A stretch of DNA of 64,000 bases from an uncultured Thiohalocapsa sp. (GCF_913063425.1 NZ_CAJXYK010000031.1:1-64000), one strand, 5' to 3'. Positions 44,301 to 52,093 are shown, numbered from the stretch's first letter. Numbers and translations: made by a program. The notes: generated by a model from the sequence alone, not told the origin.

Positions 44301-44519
44301 CGGGCAGCCCCGCCCGAGGCGAGCCGCGCCGCCGTCTGGCTCTACGGAGAGGTCCTGCCCACCGGACAGCTGCAAGCGCAGGAGGCGAGCCTGATCATGC
44401 AGGCCCACGGCCTTGCGCAGACCGAGGGCGAGATCCCTCTGCAACTGCTCGCAACCTTGACGCAGGAGATCGGCCGCTTCATTGCCGCTTCCATCGCGCC
44501 CGAGACCCCAGCATCCTAG
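41376..44519 (+). CDS. SWIM zinc-finger SNF2-family helicase
   Basis: A 1047-residue DNA-translocating ATPase. Two Cys-rich SWIM-like zinc motifs stand at the N-terminus (YSCDCASD..SPCVHSLAAL, about 75-110, and HCTCPDF..GTCKHIEAVL, about 188-205). The Swi2/Snf2 core has Walker A DDMGLGKT (353-360), DEAQ box LDEAQR (449-454), SGTPLENR, a C-terminal helicase lobe with QKAVVFSQW, STDAGGTGLNLQ and the arginine-finger block DQRVARIHRLGQ. A C-terminal 200 residues have no known domain and are partly Ala/Pro-rich. The ATG at 41376 has GGGAG 8 bases upstream. It heads a co-directional stretch with the small adaptor and NACHT genes and may belong to a conflict system; general DNA repair remodelling is the alternative. 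Confidence 0.93.
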   Translation: MTQTTPTQADFLFDSDELHALAGEALLRRALRHAQDKRVVRVALLAGQLDAEVEDEDTEEHLALSLGYDVDGNLWYSCDCASDPERYPDAHGQDGSPCVHSLAALLAFGTAEQEETSLGDAIAAAIDERVKRGRTEVRVEPLAGETDDDAAPPWFGTWRARSIGNDTGPFQSSWQVQIRSLTERANHCTCPDFATNQLGTCKHIEAVLHRIGKRKDYKQIGAQPAPRPYVYLDWQRDDAPRIRLHRCKEIPADLAPELERWFDAAGAFRGRLPDELLAFAERHGGGELLIGDDALGFARRLADDAACELRARDIGQRIRDGGGRLPEIRARLYPYQVDGVAFLAGRGRALLADDMGLGKTLQAIAAAYWLHRNDNVERVLIVCPASLKLQWVREIERFTGADAHLVQGRLDERAVQYRKGRGFYVINYELVLRDLSVINETLAPDLLILDEAQRIKNWRTKIATAIKRIPSRYAFVLSGTPLENRLEDLYSLMQVVDSRVLGPLWRYMADFHITDERGKVLGYRNLSELRRRLAPVMLRRDRALVRDQLPDRIEQRRDLPLSPKQAEIHDDALNAAAMLAQISKRRPLTPSEQNRMMAALQKARMACNAAGLVDKETRGSPKLDELASILEEGCQLAGQKAVVFSQWAQMGEMVEERVRHMGLGCVRLHGGVPSTKRGELLDRFHNDDACQVFISTDAGGTGLNLQCASLLVNLDIPWNPAVLDQRVARIHRLGQRSKVQVVHLVAEDGYEAQVLGLVQGKRDLFDNVVDADAETDVVATSKKLAELLAEDLAGKDALGEVPRDRPTDDAAQEETPAAGPAAAAPTSAPADTAGADTATGDEVRRCIEILQRDFASRVTRILGARGGLLVVLDQVDDGDDSRVAGISERVPIALIDARTLRGLERLGAASPAYGAEALYQAPTDPQPATAAEPKLMQRARQQLEAAEVLLQQACSAPAAEMLLGAALNAAALRTGRAAPPEASRAAVWLYGEVLPTGQLQAQEASLIMQAHGLAQTEGEIPLQLLATLTQEIGRFIAASIAPETPAS

Positions 44520-44745
44520 CGCAATGCTGCGAAGATCAGGAGACCGGTACAGCTCCTGCCCGGGGTCGTAGTCGCCGTCCGAATCGTTATCCGTATCGGC
44601 ATCAGTATCAGAATCGAGAGCCCCAATCTTGTCAGCGTGACAGCGATTCCGATACTGGCCCCGGACTGGTCAACACCACTGCAAGCGATCGCCGGACTCG
44701 AGCGGCTCTGCACGAGTCATCCGATTGCCGACTCCGCCGTGCGGT

Positions 44746-44945
44746 TCAGAAACTGCAGGCACCGGTCAGCGTGAAGTAGTCGGATTCGAACCGATGCTCC
44801 GCCTCGCCGATCAGCGACTCGCCGGCGCGCTCCCGGCGGAACACCAGCTTGGACGGACTCAGCGCGGAATCCGCAGAGGACTGGTAGAGCGTCAGCGACT
44901 TGGGAGCGCGCAACGCCCCGTCGAGCAAGTAACCGCCGAGATGAG
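44746..44945 (-). pseudogene. Possible C-terminal gene remnant
   Basis: The 44520-45036 gap is otherwise free of genes. On the minus strand one frame reads as well-formed protein for about 60 residues (LLDGALRAPKSLTLYQSSAD, then SPSKLVFRRERAG..EAEHRFESDYFTLTGACSF) and stops at 44746. It has no proper start and merges into non-coding sequence upstream. It could be the tail of a displaced gene; I do not recognise the family. A GTATCGGCATCAGTATCAGA run near 44595 is a short low-complexity repeat. Confidence 0.3.
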
Positions 44946-45036
44946 CATGCGCAGGCCGCAGGCGGAGGCAAGTCGAGCCCGCGCGGGACGGCTGCGGTAT
45001 AGTTCTGAGCCTGACGCGCGCTTCGGAGAAGACCTC

Positions 45037-45450
45037 ATGGACCCCGCTGTCACCACCATCGTCGCCGCGAGCCTGCCCTACCTGGACGCCCTGCTCGGCG
45101 GCTCCCGCGAGCACCTGAAACAGCTCGGCAAGGACCTCACCGGCGAGGTGATCGACCGCGTACATGGCTTTTGGCAGCGGTTGGTTCAGGAGGCGCCTGG
45201 GGCGAAGGCGCTGGCCCGTGCTGGTGAGGACCCGGATCAGCGCCTGGCGCTCGAGACGCTGGTCGGCGAGGTCGTGGAGCGCCACCCGCAGCTCGGCCAA
45301 GAGCTTGCGGCCCTCGCGCCGCTGCTCCGTCCGGTCGCGCAGGTCGCCAACCAGAGCGGCGGCACCACCCAGGTGACCGGCGCCGGCGGCATCAATGTCG
45401 CCGGCGATGTGCACGGCGACATCACGCTGAACAATCGCTTCGGCGACTGA
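45037..45450 (+). CDS. Small adaptor-like protein upstream of the NACHT gene
   Basis: A 137-residue protein of no recognised family. The first two thirds are helical (LPYLDALLGGSREHLKQLGK, GEVIDRVHGFWQRLV, ETLVGEVVERHPQLGQELAA). The last 30 residues are Gly-rich beta sequence (GTTQVTGAGGINVAGDVHGD then ITLNNRFGD). The stretch V-H-G-D-I-T-L-N-N-R-F (125-135) resembles I-R-G-N-V-T-I-N-N-Y-V (22-32) at the N-terminus of the NACHT protein that follows. Small proteins like this often act as effector-associated adaptors in NTP-dependent conflict systems. The ATG at 45037 has GGAGAAG 6 bases upstream. A 308-base gap with a REP element separates it from the NACHT gene. Confidence 0.72.
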   Translation: MDPAVTTIVAASLPYLDALLGGSREHLKQLGKDLTGEVIDRVHGFWQRLVQEAPGAKALARAGEDPDQRLALETLVGEVVERHPQLGQELAALAPLLRPVAQVANQSGGTTQVTGAGGINVAGDVHGDITLNNRFGD

Positions 45451-45576
45451 TCGCGCCGGCGCGATTTCGAGGTCTCGCGCAACGGCGCCACGACGCAACG
45501 CGGTGCGCAGGGTCCGCCTTGCGGGACATCTTGCGACATGGCCAACGTGAGCCCGGTCCTGCTCGCGCGTGCTGTC

Positions 45577-45648
45577 GTAGTCAGCGGATCAGCGAAGCGC
45601 ATCCGCCGACCGTGCACTGGTGGATGCGCTGCGCTTATCCACCCTTGC
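45577..45648. repeat. Bipartite REP element, copy 2 (before NACHT gene)
   Basis: GCGGATCAGCGAAGCGCATC and CGCC are followed by GGTGGATGCGCTGCGCTTAT and CCACC, the same two palindromes in the same order as the reverse complement of 7487-7557. It fills the middle of the 45451-45758 gap. A run of GCGCAACGGCGCCACGACGC lies just upstream near 45477. No gene is present. Confidence 0.85.
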
Positions 45649-45758
45649 CGCCCTGTTCCAGGTGTTATCGGATCGCTTGCCAGGGACGGCAGTGTGCAGC
45701 AGCGAAACGGACCCGCCATCCGAGCGACCGTACACGGCACTCATCACGGATTCCGCCG

Positions 45759-48506
45759 ATGACCAAGCACCAACCGCCATCCTCCCAGCACGCCGAGACC
45801 GGCTCGGTGGCGGCGCGGAAGATCCGTGGCAACGTCACCATCAACAACTACGTCGCGCCGCAGGACGTCGGGCCGGACGAGGCCGCACTGCAACGAAGCT
45901 GGCTGAACTGGGTCATGAGCCAATGCCGACCGGTGTCGCTGTCCGCGCTGGATGCGGCCACGGAAGACCGGCAGGGGCCGAAGATGCGGTTGGAGGAGGT
46001 CTACACCGGGCTGTTGATCAGCGGCATGCTGTACGACGGCCGGTTCAGGTTTGATGGCGAGCACACGTATTCTGAGGTCCAGCTTTCAGCCGTGGGTTGG
46101 TTGGATTCTCGCGCGTGCGCCGTCCTGCTCGGCAAGCCCGGCAGCGGCAAGAGCACCTTCGTCAACTTCGTCGCGCTCTGCCTGGCCGGCGAGCTCCTCG
46201 GCGATCCGGACACCAACCTGAAGCGCCTCACCGCACCGCTGCCCAGGGACGACGGCGAGGACGCGGACGAGCCCCAACCCTGGTCCCACGCCGCGCTGCT
46301 GCCCGTGCCTGTGGTGCTGAGGGACTTCGCCGCCGGCCCGCACCTGCCGGGCGATGGCAACGAGCCCGGCGCCGATGCCCTCTGGGGCCACATCGGCGAC
46401 GATCTGGCACGCTGCGATAAGGCGGACTACCTGCCACACCTGCGCCGGCGCATGCTCAATGGCGAGGCCCTGTTGCTGCTGGACGGCCTGGACGAGGTGG
46501 CCGACGCCGACGGCCGCCGCGACCGGGTGCTCGGCGCCATCCGCGCCTTCGCGGTGGCCCACGACCGGGCGCGTATCCTGGTGACGGCGCGGCCCTACGC
46601 CTACGAGCGCCCGGAGTGGCGACTGGACGACGCCGGCTTCGACAGCGCCATGCTCGCCGACTTCTCCGACGGGCAGATCCGCCGCTTCGTGCGCCGCTGG
46701 TACGCCCGCCGCAGCGACGATGCTGCCGACAACGCCGGTCGCGCCAGGCTGCTGGAGCGGGCCGTCTTCGAGCGCGAGGGCGGGCGTCTGTCGGATCTCG
46801 CCCGCCGACCGCTGCTGCTGACCCTGATGGCCTACCTGCACGCCGAAAAGCAGCGCGCACTGCCGGACAAGCGCCACGAGCTCTACGCCCAGATCCTGGA
46901 TCTGCTGCTGCGCAACTGGGACGCGAAGCGCTTCAAGGTGGATGCCGACGGCACGCCGCGGGAGGACCAGCCGGCGCTCACCGAGTACCTGGCCGTCGGC
47001 CCCGCCGAGGTCCGCTGCGCGCTGGAGCGGCTCGCCTATCTGGCCCATCGCGACCAGGGCGGTAAGGGCGGTGCGGATAACGGCGGAACCGCCGACATCG
47101 CCGAGAAAGACCTCCTGTACGCGCTCTCCCGCATCAAATCCGACAGCACCTCGGTCAACGATCGCAAGCTCAGGCACTACTTGGAGCACCGCAGCGGTGT
47201 GCTGACCCAGCGCGGCCCCGGCGTCTACACCTTCCCGCATCGGAGCTTCCAGGAGTACCTTGCCGCGTGCCACCTGCGCAGCGCCGACTTCGACTTCGAC
47301 GACCCGGCGCTCGCCTGCCTGGGCGAGGACGCGCTGGACAGTAACGAGACGCTGATCGCCGCCCTCGGCCGCCTGGAGCCGGACCGCTGGCGGGAAGCAG
47401 TGCTGCTCGCCGCCGCGGAGACCGAGCATTTCGCCTGGGCGGTGGCCGACGAGCTGGCGCCGGAGCTGCCGCCTGGCGACTGGAAGGGCGACGGCGAGCC
47501 CATCGCCGACCCGGACGCCTGGGGTGCGCGGCTCGCCGGCCAGATCCTGCTGGAGGCCACCGAGCCTGCCAAGGCCAACCGCAGCCGCAGCCGGATTCGC
47601 GAGCGCGTCCGCGACGGCCAGCTCGCCGTCATGCGCCGTTCCCGACTGTTGGCCAAGGAGCGATGCGCGGCCGGCGACTGCCTGTCCCTACTGGGAGACA
47701 TCCGCTTCGACCCCGAGTGCTGGTTCCTGCCGGCGGAGCCCGACCTCGGCTTCGTGCAAGTGCCCGCCGGGCGCTTTCGGATGGGGCAGGACGATGCGTC
47801 GCTGAACCTAGATCTCGCCGAGCAACCGGTCCACGAGCTGGCGCTGTCGGCCTACTGGATCGGCCGCTGGCCCGTGACCGTGGGGCAGTTCCGCGCCTTC
47901 GTCGAGCACAGCGGGCAGGCGCCGCGGGACGGCCGTGCGCTGCACGATCCGGACAGCCGGCCGGTCCGCTGGATCGATTGGCACGAGGCCGATGCGTACT
48001 GCCGCTGGCTGCAGGCGCGGCTGCTTGAGCTGCCGGCCGACGCGGCGCCGCGCTTGGCCGGCGCGCTTCGCGACGGCCGGCTGCGGGCAGCGCTGCCGTC
48101 CGAGCCGGAATGGGAGCGCGCCGCGCGCGGCACCGACGAGCTGACCTATCCCTGGGCAGTGTTGCCGGGATTGGCGGACTTTGAGAGTGCGAATATGCAC
48201 GGGGATATCGGAGACAGCGGCGTCGTCGGCTGCTATCCCCGGGGTGTCAGCCCGACCGGCTGCGAAGACCTGAGCGGCAATGTTTGGGAATGGACCCGCA
48301 GCCGGTCGGGTGGCTACCCCTATCCGCCATCTGGGCCCGAGCGGGCCGAGCGGGAGGGTTCCGGATCGGGGGATCGGCTCCGGGTGCTGCGCGGCGGCTC
48401 CTTCTTGAGCTCCGGCCGCAACTGCCGCGCCGCTGCCCGCAGCTGCGCCATACGACTGCGCCTTGTCGATGTGGGTTTTCGGCTGGTCTGGTCCTCATGT
48501 CCGTGA
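45759..48506 (+). CDS. NACHT ATPase with C-terminal FGE-sulfatase/C-lectin domain
   Basis: A 915-residue NLR-like STAND protein. After a short beta-like leader (residues 19-32, KIRGNVTINNYV) and a helical part (SWLNWVMSQC), the NACHT ATPase has Walker A GKPGSGKS (125-132), Walker B LLLLDGLDEVAD (D242, D245-E246), a sensor TARPY and a helical winged-helix region with PHRSFQEYLAACHL. The C-terminal domain (about 665-915) is a formylglycine-generating-enzyme/C-lectin fold: FVQVPAGRFRMGQDD, then NVWEWTRSRSGGYPYP and LRVLRGGSF. The protein ends right after GFRLVWSSCP. It probably senses a target through the C-terminal domain and triggers through NACHT. ATG at 45759. Confidence 0.93.
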   Translation: MTKHQPPSSQHAETGSVAARKIRGNVTINNYVAPQDVGPDEAALQRSWLNWVMSQCRPVSLSALDAATEDRQGPKMRLEEVYTGLLISGMLYDGRFRFDGEHTYSEVQLSAVGWLDSRACAVLLGKPGSGKSTFVNFVALCLAGELLGDPDTNLKRLTAPLPRDDGEDADEPQPWSHAALLPVPVVLRDFAAGPHLPGDGNEPGADALWGHIGDDLARCDKADYLPHLRRRMLNGEALLLLDGLDEVADADGRRDRVLGAIRAFAVAHDRARILVTARPYAYERPEWRLDDAGFDSAMLADFSDGQIRRFVRRWYARRSDDAADNAGRARLLERAVFEREGGRLSDLARRPLLLTLMAYLHAEKQRALPDKRHELYAQILDLLLRNWDAKRFKVDADGTPREDQPALTEYLAVGPAEVRCALERLAYLAHRDQGGKGGADNGGTADIAEKDLLYALSRIKSDSTSVNDRKLRHYLEHRSGVLTQRGPGVYTFPHRSFQEYLAACHLRSADFDFDDPALACLGEDALDSNETLIAALGRLEPDRWREAVLLAAAETEHFAWAVADELAPELPPGDWKGDGEPIADPDAWGARLAGQILLEATEPAKANRSRSRIRERVRDGQLAVMRRSRLLAKERCAAGDCLSLLGDIRFDPECWFLPAEPDLGFVQVPAGRFRMGQDDASLNLDLAEQPVHELALSAYWIGRWPVTVGQFRAFVEHSGQAPRDGRALHDPDSRPVRWIDWHEADAYCRWLQARLLELPADAAPRLAGALRDGRLRAALPSEPEWERAARGTDELTYPWAVLPGLADFESANMHGDIGDSGVVGCYPRGVSPTGCEDLSGNVWEWTRSRSGGYPYPPSGPERAEREGSGSGDRLRVLRGGSFLSSGRNCRAAARSCAIRLRLVDVGFRLVWSSCP
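48381..48480 (+). other. Candidate DGR variable region in the NACHT-FGE gene
   Basis: Residues 879-911 run from GGSFLSSGRNCR to DVGFRLV. Known retroelement-diversified C-lectins share the frame GGSW...NCR.A.R......R...GFR, in which the variable positions come from AAY codons in a template repeat. Here the fixed letters (GGS, NCRAA, R, GFRLV) stay and the positions between them are mixed (LSSGR, A, SCAI, RL, LVD). The region ends six residues before the stop, the usual place. No template repeat or reverse transcriptase is in this window, so this is inference. Confidence 0.5.
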
Positions 48507-48883
48507 CGTGTGCGCAATCTGGATCTGCGGCTCTCTGAACGCGGCGCACAGCGATGCCATGAGCCGATGGCGCATCCACCGAGCGCCCGGTCTCCTGGTC
48601 GCGGCTCGGGTCGGCCTGCCCGGCATCGCGAATTCGGCCGAACTCGCCGCCGGGTGATGTTCAGTGCGAACGCCGGCTGGACCGGATCCAGCAGCGCCTG
48701 GAGCCGGCGGACGGAGCTTACCGGCCCTGACCCGCGCCATCGCGGCGGCGGCGCCGCTGCGACGGGGGCAGCGAGCCGGGCCTTGCGACTGATCGCCCAC
48801 GGGCGCTGGTACCGCGGCGCGAAGCTGCTACGATCCCATCTTGGCAGCAGATATGCTGCATACCCCGACTGCGGAGGTGACGA
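48507..48883. other. Intergenic region between NACHT gene and Uma2 gene
   Basis: About 375 bases without a supported gene. There is no copy of the NACHT-FGE 3' end with runs of AAC or AAT, so no adjacent template repeat. A promoter for the Uma2 gene may lie at about 48830-48870. No terminator hairpin with a T-tract was seen. Confidence 0.45.
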
Positions 48884-49432
48884 ATGGAAGCAGTCAAACT
48901 CAAGACCCTGGAGGATCTGCTGCTGGCGCCCGAGGAGGACGTGGAGCTGATCGGCGGGGAGATCGTGCGTCGGCCCATGACGCGCGCCTCGCATGCGGCC
49001 GTCCAGGGCAACGCCCGCGGCGAGCTCCATGCCTTCACTCACGGCTCCGGTCCCGGCGGCTGGTGGATACTGACGGAGGTCAGCGTTGCGTACGAGCCCC
49101 ACGAATGTCCGCGACACGACCTCGCCGGCTGGCGCCGGGAGCGGCTGCCGCATCTGCCGGATGGGATCATCGATCTGCCCCCGGATTGGGTCTGCGAGAT
49201 CGTCTCTCCGGGCCATGAGAAGAAGGACACGCTGACGCTGCCGTTGCTGCTGCGCCGCCATCGGGTGCCTTTCTATTGGCTGATATGGCCGGAGGACAGG
49301 GTGCTCATTGCGCATCGGCTCGAGGGTGAGGAGTGGCGCGTGATTGCGACGCTCAAAGACACGGCGAGTGGGCGGGTGCCGCCGTTCGAGGCGATGGCGC
49401 TGAATTTGGGCGACATCCTGGGCGGCGAGTAG
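48884..49432 (+). CDS. Uma2-family (PD-(D/E)XK-like) endonuclease
   Basis: A 182-residue protein of the Uma2 (DUF820) family, predicted restriction-like endonucleases. The family markers are visible: YELIGGEI-type ELIGGEIVRRP (about 22-32), DLPPDWVCEIVSPGHEKKDT with the catalytic D-x-n-E-x-V segment, and PFYWLIWPEDRVL. The ATG at 48884 has GGAGGTG about 5 bases upstream. It is co-directional with the NACHT gene and could belong to the same island, but Uma2 proteins are abundant and scattered in many genomes, so the link is weak. Confidence 0.87.
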   Translation: MEAVKLKTLEDLLLAPEEDVELIGGEIVRRPMTRASHAAVQGNARGELHAFTHGSGPGGWWILTEVSVAYEPHECPRHDLAGWRRERLPHLPDGIIDLPPDWVCEIVSPGHEKKDTLTLPLLLRRHRVPFYWLIWPEDRVLIAHRLEGEEWRVIATLKDTASGRVPPFEAMALNLGDILGGE

Positions 49433-49523
49433 ACATCGCCGCGGCTTTGGGGTGCACAGCCGATGGTCATGGCGGCCCAGTCGCGGCGGGGACGCCGCTC
49501 CCACGGCGGCGAGACGCGCCCGC

Positions 49524-50783
49524 TCAGCTCCTGTCATAGCCTTCCAGGCAGTAGGGATTGAGAACATCCCGCCGCCAAAGTGCGTTGCGCTCGGTCTCGG
49601 ACAGGCCGGCCTGGTCGCAGGTCGGCTCCCAGTCGCGCTTGATGACCGCGAGCTGGTGGTCGATGAGCGCGCGGGCGTCGCCTGGCGCGATGCCCAGCGC
49701 CGGCGCGGCGGCCAGGCAGGCGATGAGCCGGCTGTCGCGGCGCTCCGCCGTCAGCAGCATAGCCTGGCTCGCCTCGGCGATGCGGCCCTGCGGGCAGATG
49801 TCGTAGGCCGGTGTCAGCCGGTACTGGCGGCCGTCCCAGAAGGCCGCGTGGTTGCGGGCATGGTCGTCCGTGTTGCCGCACAGCACGTTGAAGACCATGC
49901 GGCCGAACAACTCCCGCAAGGTCGCGGTGGGGTCGGCAAAGTCGCGGCGGATGCGGTGTGCCAGGTCGATGTAGCCGGCGCAGCGGGCCTCCCATTCCTG
50001 CAAGCCGAGGAGCGTCAGTGCGGACAGCATCCCGCGCCGACGCCAGCCGCCGTCGGTCCGCACGCGGTCGAAGCGCTGGACCAGCAGGACATCCCGGCCG
50101 AGGGCGCTGGTCAGCGTGACCGGAGCGACGTCGAGGCCGACCCGGGCGGCGAGGCGCATGGCGACGTACTCCGACTTAACGACATTGCGGGTGTCGGTGC
50201 TGGTGGAGAACTTGGCAATGTACTTGGCCTCTGGACCGGCCAGGAGGGCCTTCGGTCGCGCGCCACCGACGGAGGTGCCGTGCTGCAGTGCGAGCCCGAG
50301 TGCCGGCGACAGCGTCTCCCCCCGGTCGAGCCGATCCGCGGCCTCGGCCAGCTCCGTGAGTGTCGCGTCGCCCGCTTCGCGCGGCACGTATCGGCTTGCC
50401 GATGCCTGGAAGTCCAACGCGCCGATCCGATCCGAACCGGAAGCCAGCAGGAAGTCGATCTCGTCCAGGGCATCGGTCGCCGGCTGCGTGCCATCCGCCA
50501 GCAGGCGCTGCAGGATGACCCGGCGTCCCCAAGCATCCGGCGCGGCGTCCCGCAGGCAAGAAGGCAGCCCATCGGCGGCTTGTCGCTGCGTGCCTGCCCG
50601 CAGCGGCAGCTCGTCGGGAAACAGGCTGACGGCGCAGTCGCGGGCCAGGTAAGAACGGCCATAAGTGAATGCGTATCCGCCGCCATCGGCGGCCAATAGG
50701 CCCGCTACGACGGGATCTTCGGCACCCGGCAGCCAGACCCAGACATAGGTCTGTCGGCGGTGGCGCTTGGCGTCAGAAGTCAT
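49524..50783 (-). CDS. hipA: HipA-family serine/threonine kinase toxin
   Basis: A 419-residue type II toxin kinase. In HipA of E. coli the protein phosphorylates glutamyl-tRNA synthetase and causes persistence. Motifs here are YIAKFSTSTDTRN (ATP-binding lysine), LLVQRFDRV, and the catalytic loop FNVLCGNTDDHARNHAAFWD with TPAYDI (DFG-like). All the key kinase residues are in place. The N-terminal part has the typical GALDF subdomain. Its ATG at 50783 overlaps the end of the upstream HTH gene by 11 bases, the usual coupled hipBA order. Convergent with the Uma2 gene. Confidence 0.92.
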   Translation of the reverse strand: MTSDAKRHRRQTYVWVWLPGAEDPVVAGLLAADGGGYAFTYGRSYLARDCAVSLFPDELPLRAGTQRQAADGLPSCLRDAAPDAWGRRVILQRLLADGTQPATDALDEIDFLLASGSDRIGALDFQASASRYVPREAGDATLTELAEAADRLDRGETLSPALGLALQHGTSVGGARPKALLAGPEAKYIAKFSTSTDTRNVVKSEYVAMRLAARVGLDVAPVTLTSALGRDVLLVQRFDRVRTDGGWRRRGMLSALTLLGLQEWEARCAGYIDLAHRIRRDFADPTATLRELFGRMVFNVLCGNTDDHARNHAAFWDGRQYRLTPAYDICPQGRIAEASQAMLLTAERRDSRLIACLAAAPALGIAPGDARALIDHQLAVIKRDWEPTCDQAGLSETERNALWRRDVLNPYCLEGYDRS

Positions 50784-51120
50784 CGGGCAGGGTATCGTCG
50801 CCCCGGCGGCGCACGCGCGATGGCAGAAGCCGCAGGCGCTCGCGCTGACGGCGCAGTCCCTGTGCGAGACGGTCGCGCGGGTCTTGGAGGGCCTCGGGCT
50901 CGAACAGCGGGATGTCGAGCAGCGCCGCGGCCTCGAAATAGGTGCCGGCGGCCACGCCCGGCTCGCCGCGGACCAGGCGCCGCAGCGTCACCACGCCCAC
51001 GCCGAGGCGCTCGGCAAGGGACTCGCGCGTCCAGCCTTTGCGGACGCGGCCTTCCTCGATGAGTCCGCCCAGCAGGCGCAGGGCTTCGGTGGCGGTGGGA
51101 GAGAGCGGGTGTTGTGGCAA
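50773..51120 (-). CDS. hipB: HipB-like HTH antitoxin
   Basis: Xre-family helix-turn-helix protein that should bind HipA and repress the operon. The DNA-binding helices read GWTRESLAERLGVGVVTLRR, followed by LVRGEPGVAAGTYFEAAALL. The C-terminus is Arg-rich (LRRQRERLRLL). An open frame begins at 51234, but the 51121-51170 stretch is strikingly AT-rich (GGAAAACAATCAGTCAGGAA) and looks like promoter/operator, so I place the start at the TTG at 51120 (115 residues). The ATG at 51234 remains possible. It overlaps hipA by 11 bases. Confidence 0.78.
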   Translation of the reverse strand: MPQHPLSPTATEALRLLGGLIEEGRVRKGWTRESLAERLGVGVVTLRRLVRGEPGVAAGTYFEAAALLDIPLFEPEALQDPRDRLAQGLRRQRERLRLLPSRVRRRGDDTLPDDF

Positions 51121-51269
51121 GGTCGATAATGGAAAACAATCAGTCAGGAAACTAACCGACAGAATAGCATCGGTCAACGGGGGCCAAGCGTCTGTTCGGA
51201 CTGCCGGTGCCTTTCGGTGCGCGATCTCCGGCACTTGGCTTCGCCTCCGCCGACCCGAACTCCCACCGC

Positions 51270-51998
51270 ATGAGAACCACCCTTGCGCTTGCTGTTCAGA
51301 ACCCGCGTGGACGCGCGCGTACGCTCCTCATACTGGCGTCCCTGCTGTCCATCATTGCCGCCCCCAGCACCCTCATGGCCATCGAAGAGCCCAGCCACCG
51401 CATCGTCGAGACCTATCCGGACTTCGAGCTGCGCCGCTATGCGCCGCATCTGGTGGCGGAGACGGTCGTGGATGCCGGGTTCGACAAGGCGGGCAACCGC
51501 GCCTTCGGCATCCTGGCGGACTACATCTTCGGCAAGAATCGGGACGACACCAAGATCGAGATGACGGCGCCGGTGACGCAGCAGCCGGCGGGCGCCGGGG
51601 AGTCCAGTGCGCAGACGCAGGGCCAGAAGATCGAGATGACGGCACCGGTCACCCAGCGGCCCGCTGACGGTGCCCCGAGCGGAACAGCCACAGCTGCCGA
51701 CCGCTACGTGGTGAGCTTCGTCATGCCCCAGCGCTTTACGCTGGAGACCCTGCCCGAGCCCCTCGACCCGCGGGTGACGCTGTGCCAGGAGCCGGAGCGG
51801 CTGATGGCCGTGCGCCGCTACTCCGGGCGCTGGACCAAGCAGAACTATCGCGAGGAAGAGCGCAGGCTGCTGGAGGCTGTGCGTCGGCAGGGCCTCGAGC
51901 CCGTGGGGGCGCCGGTGTACGCCCGCTACAACTCACCCTTCTCGCTGTGGTTCATGCGCCGCAATGAGGTCATGGTGGAGGTGCGTCGTTCCGACTGA
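51270..51998 (+). CDS. SOUL heme-binding family protein, exported
   Basis: A 242-residue protein of the SOUL/HBP family, which bind heme or other tetrapyrroles. A leader (about 13-37, RTLLILASLLSIIAAPSTLM) suggests export. The SOUL core has YPDFELRRYAPHLVAETVV and GFDKAGNRAFGILADYIFG, then YVVSFVMPQRFTLETLPEPL, RYSGRW and a final YNSPFSLWFMRRNEVMVEV. The segment KIEMTAPVTQ occurs twice, about 24 residues apart, encoded by nearly identical DNA near 51547-51590 and 51627-51668, a partial internal duplication. ATG at 51270, after a longer open frame. It is divergent from hipBA. Confidence 0.9.
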   Translation: MRTTLALAVQNPRGRARTLLILASLLSIIAAPSTLMAIEEPSHRIVETYPDFELRRYAPHLVAETVVDAGFDKAGNRAFGILADYIFGKNRDDTKIEMTAPVTQQPAGAGESSAQTQGQKIEMTAPVTQRPADGAPSGTATAADRYVVSFVMPQRFTLETLPEPLDPRVTLCQEPERLMAVRRYSGRWTKQNYREEERRLLEAVRRQGLEPVGAPVYARYNSPFSLWFMRRNEVMVEVRRSD

Positions 51999-52093
51999 CG
52001 GCGTGACCGTTGGCATCCGCGGAGCCCACGCCCGTTGCATCCGTGGCGGCATTGCGCCGTTGCGTAACCCTGTGCCGGGCTCGTCCGACCGCG

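Noticed and set aside
48507-48883. Template repeat or reverse transcriptase directly beside the NACHT-FGE gene
   Set aside because: No copy of the 3' end with AAC or AAT runs is present, and no frame in the gap resembles a reverse transcriptase.
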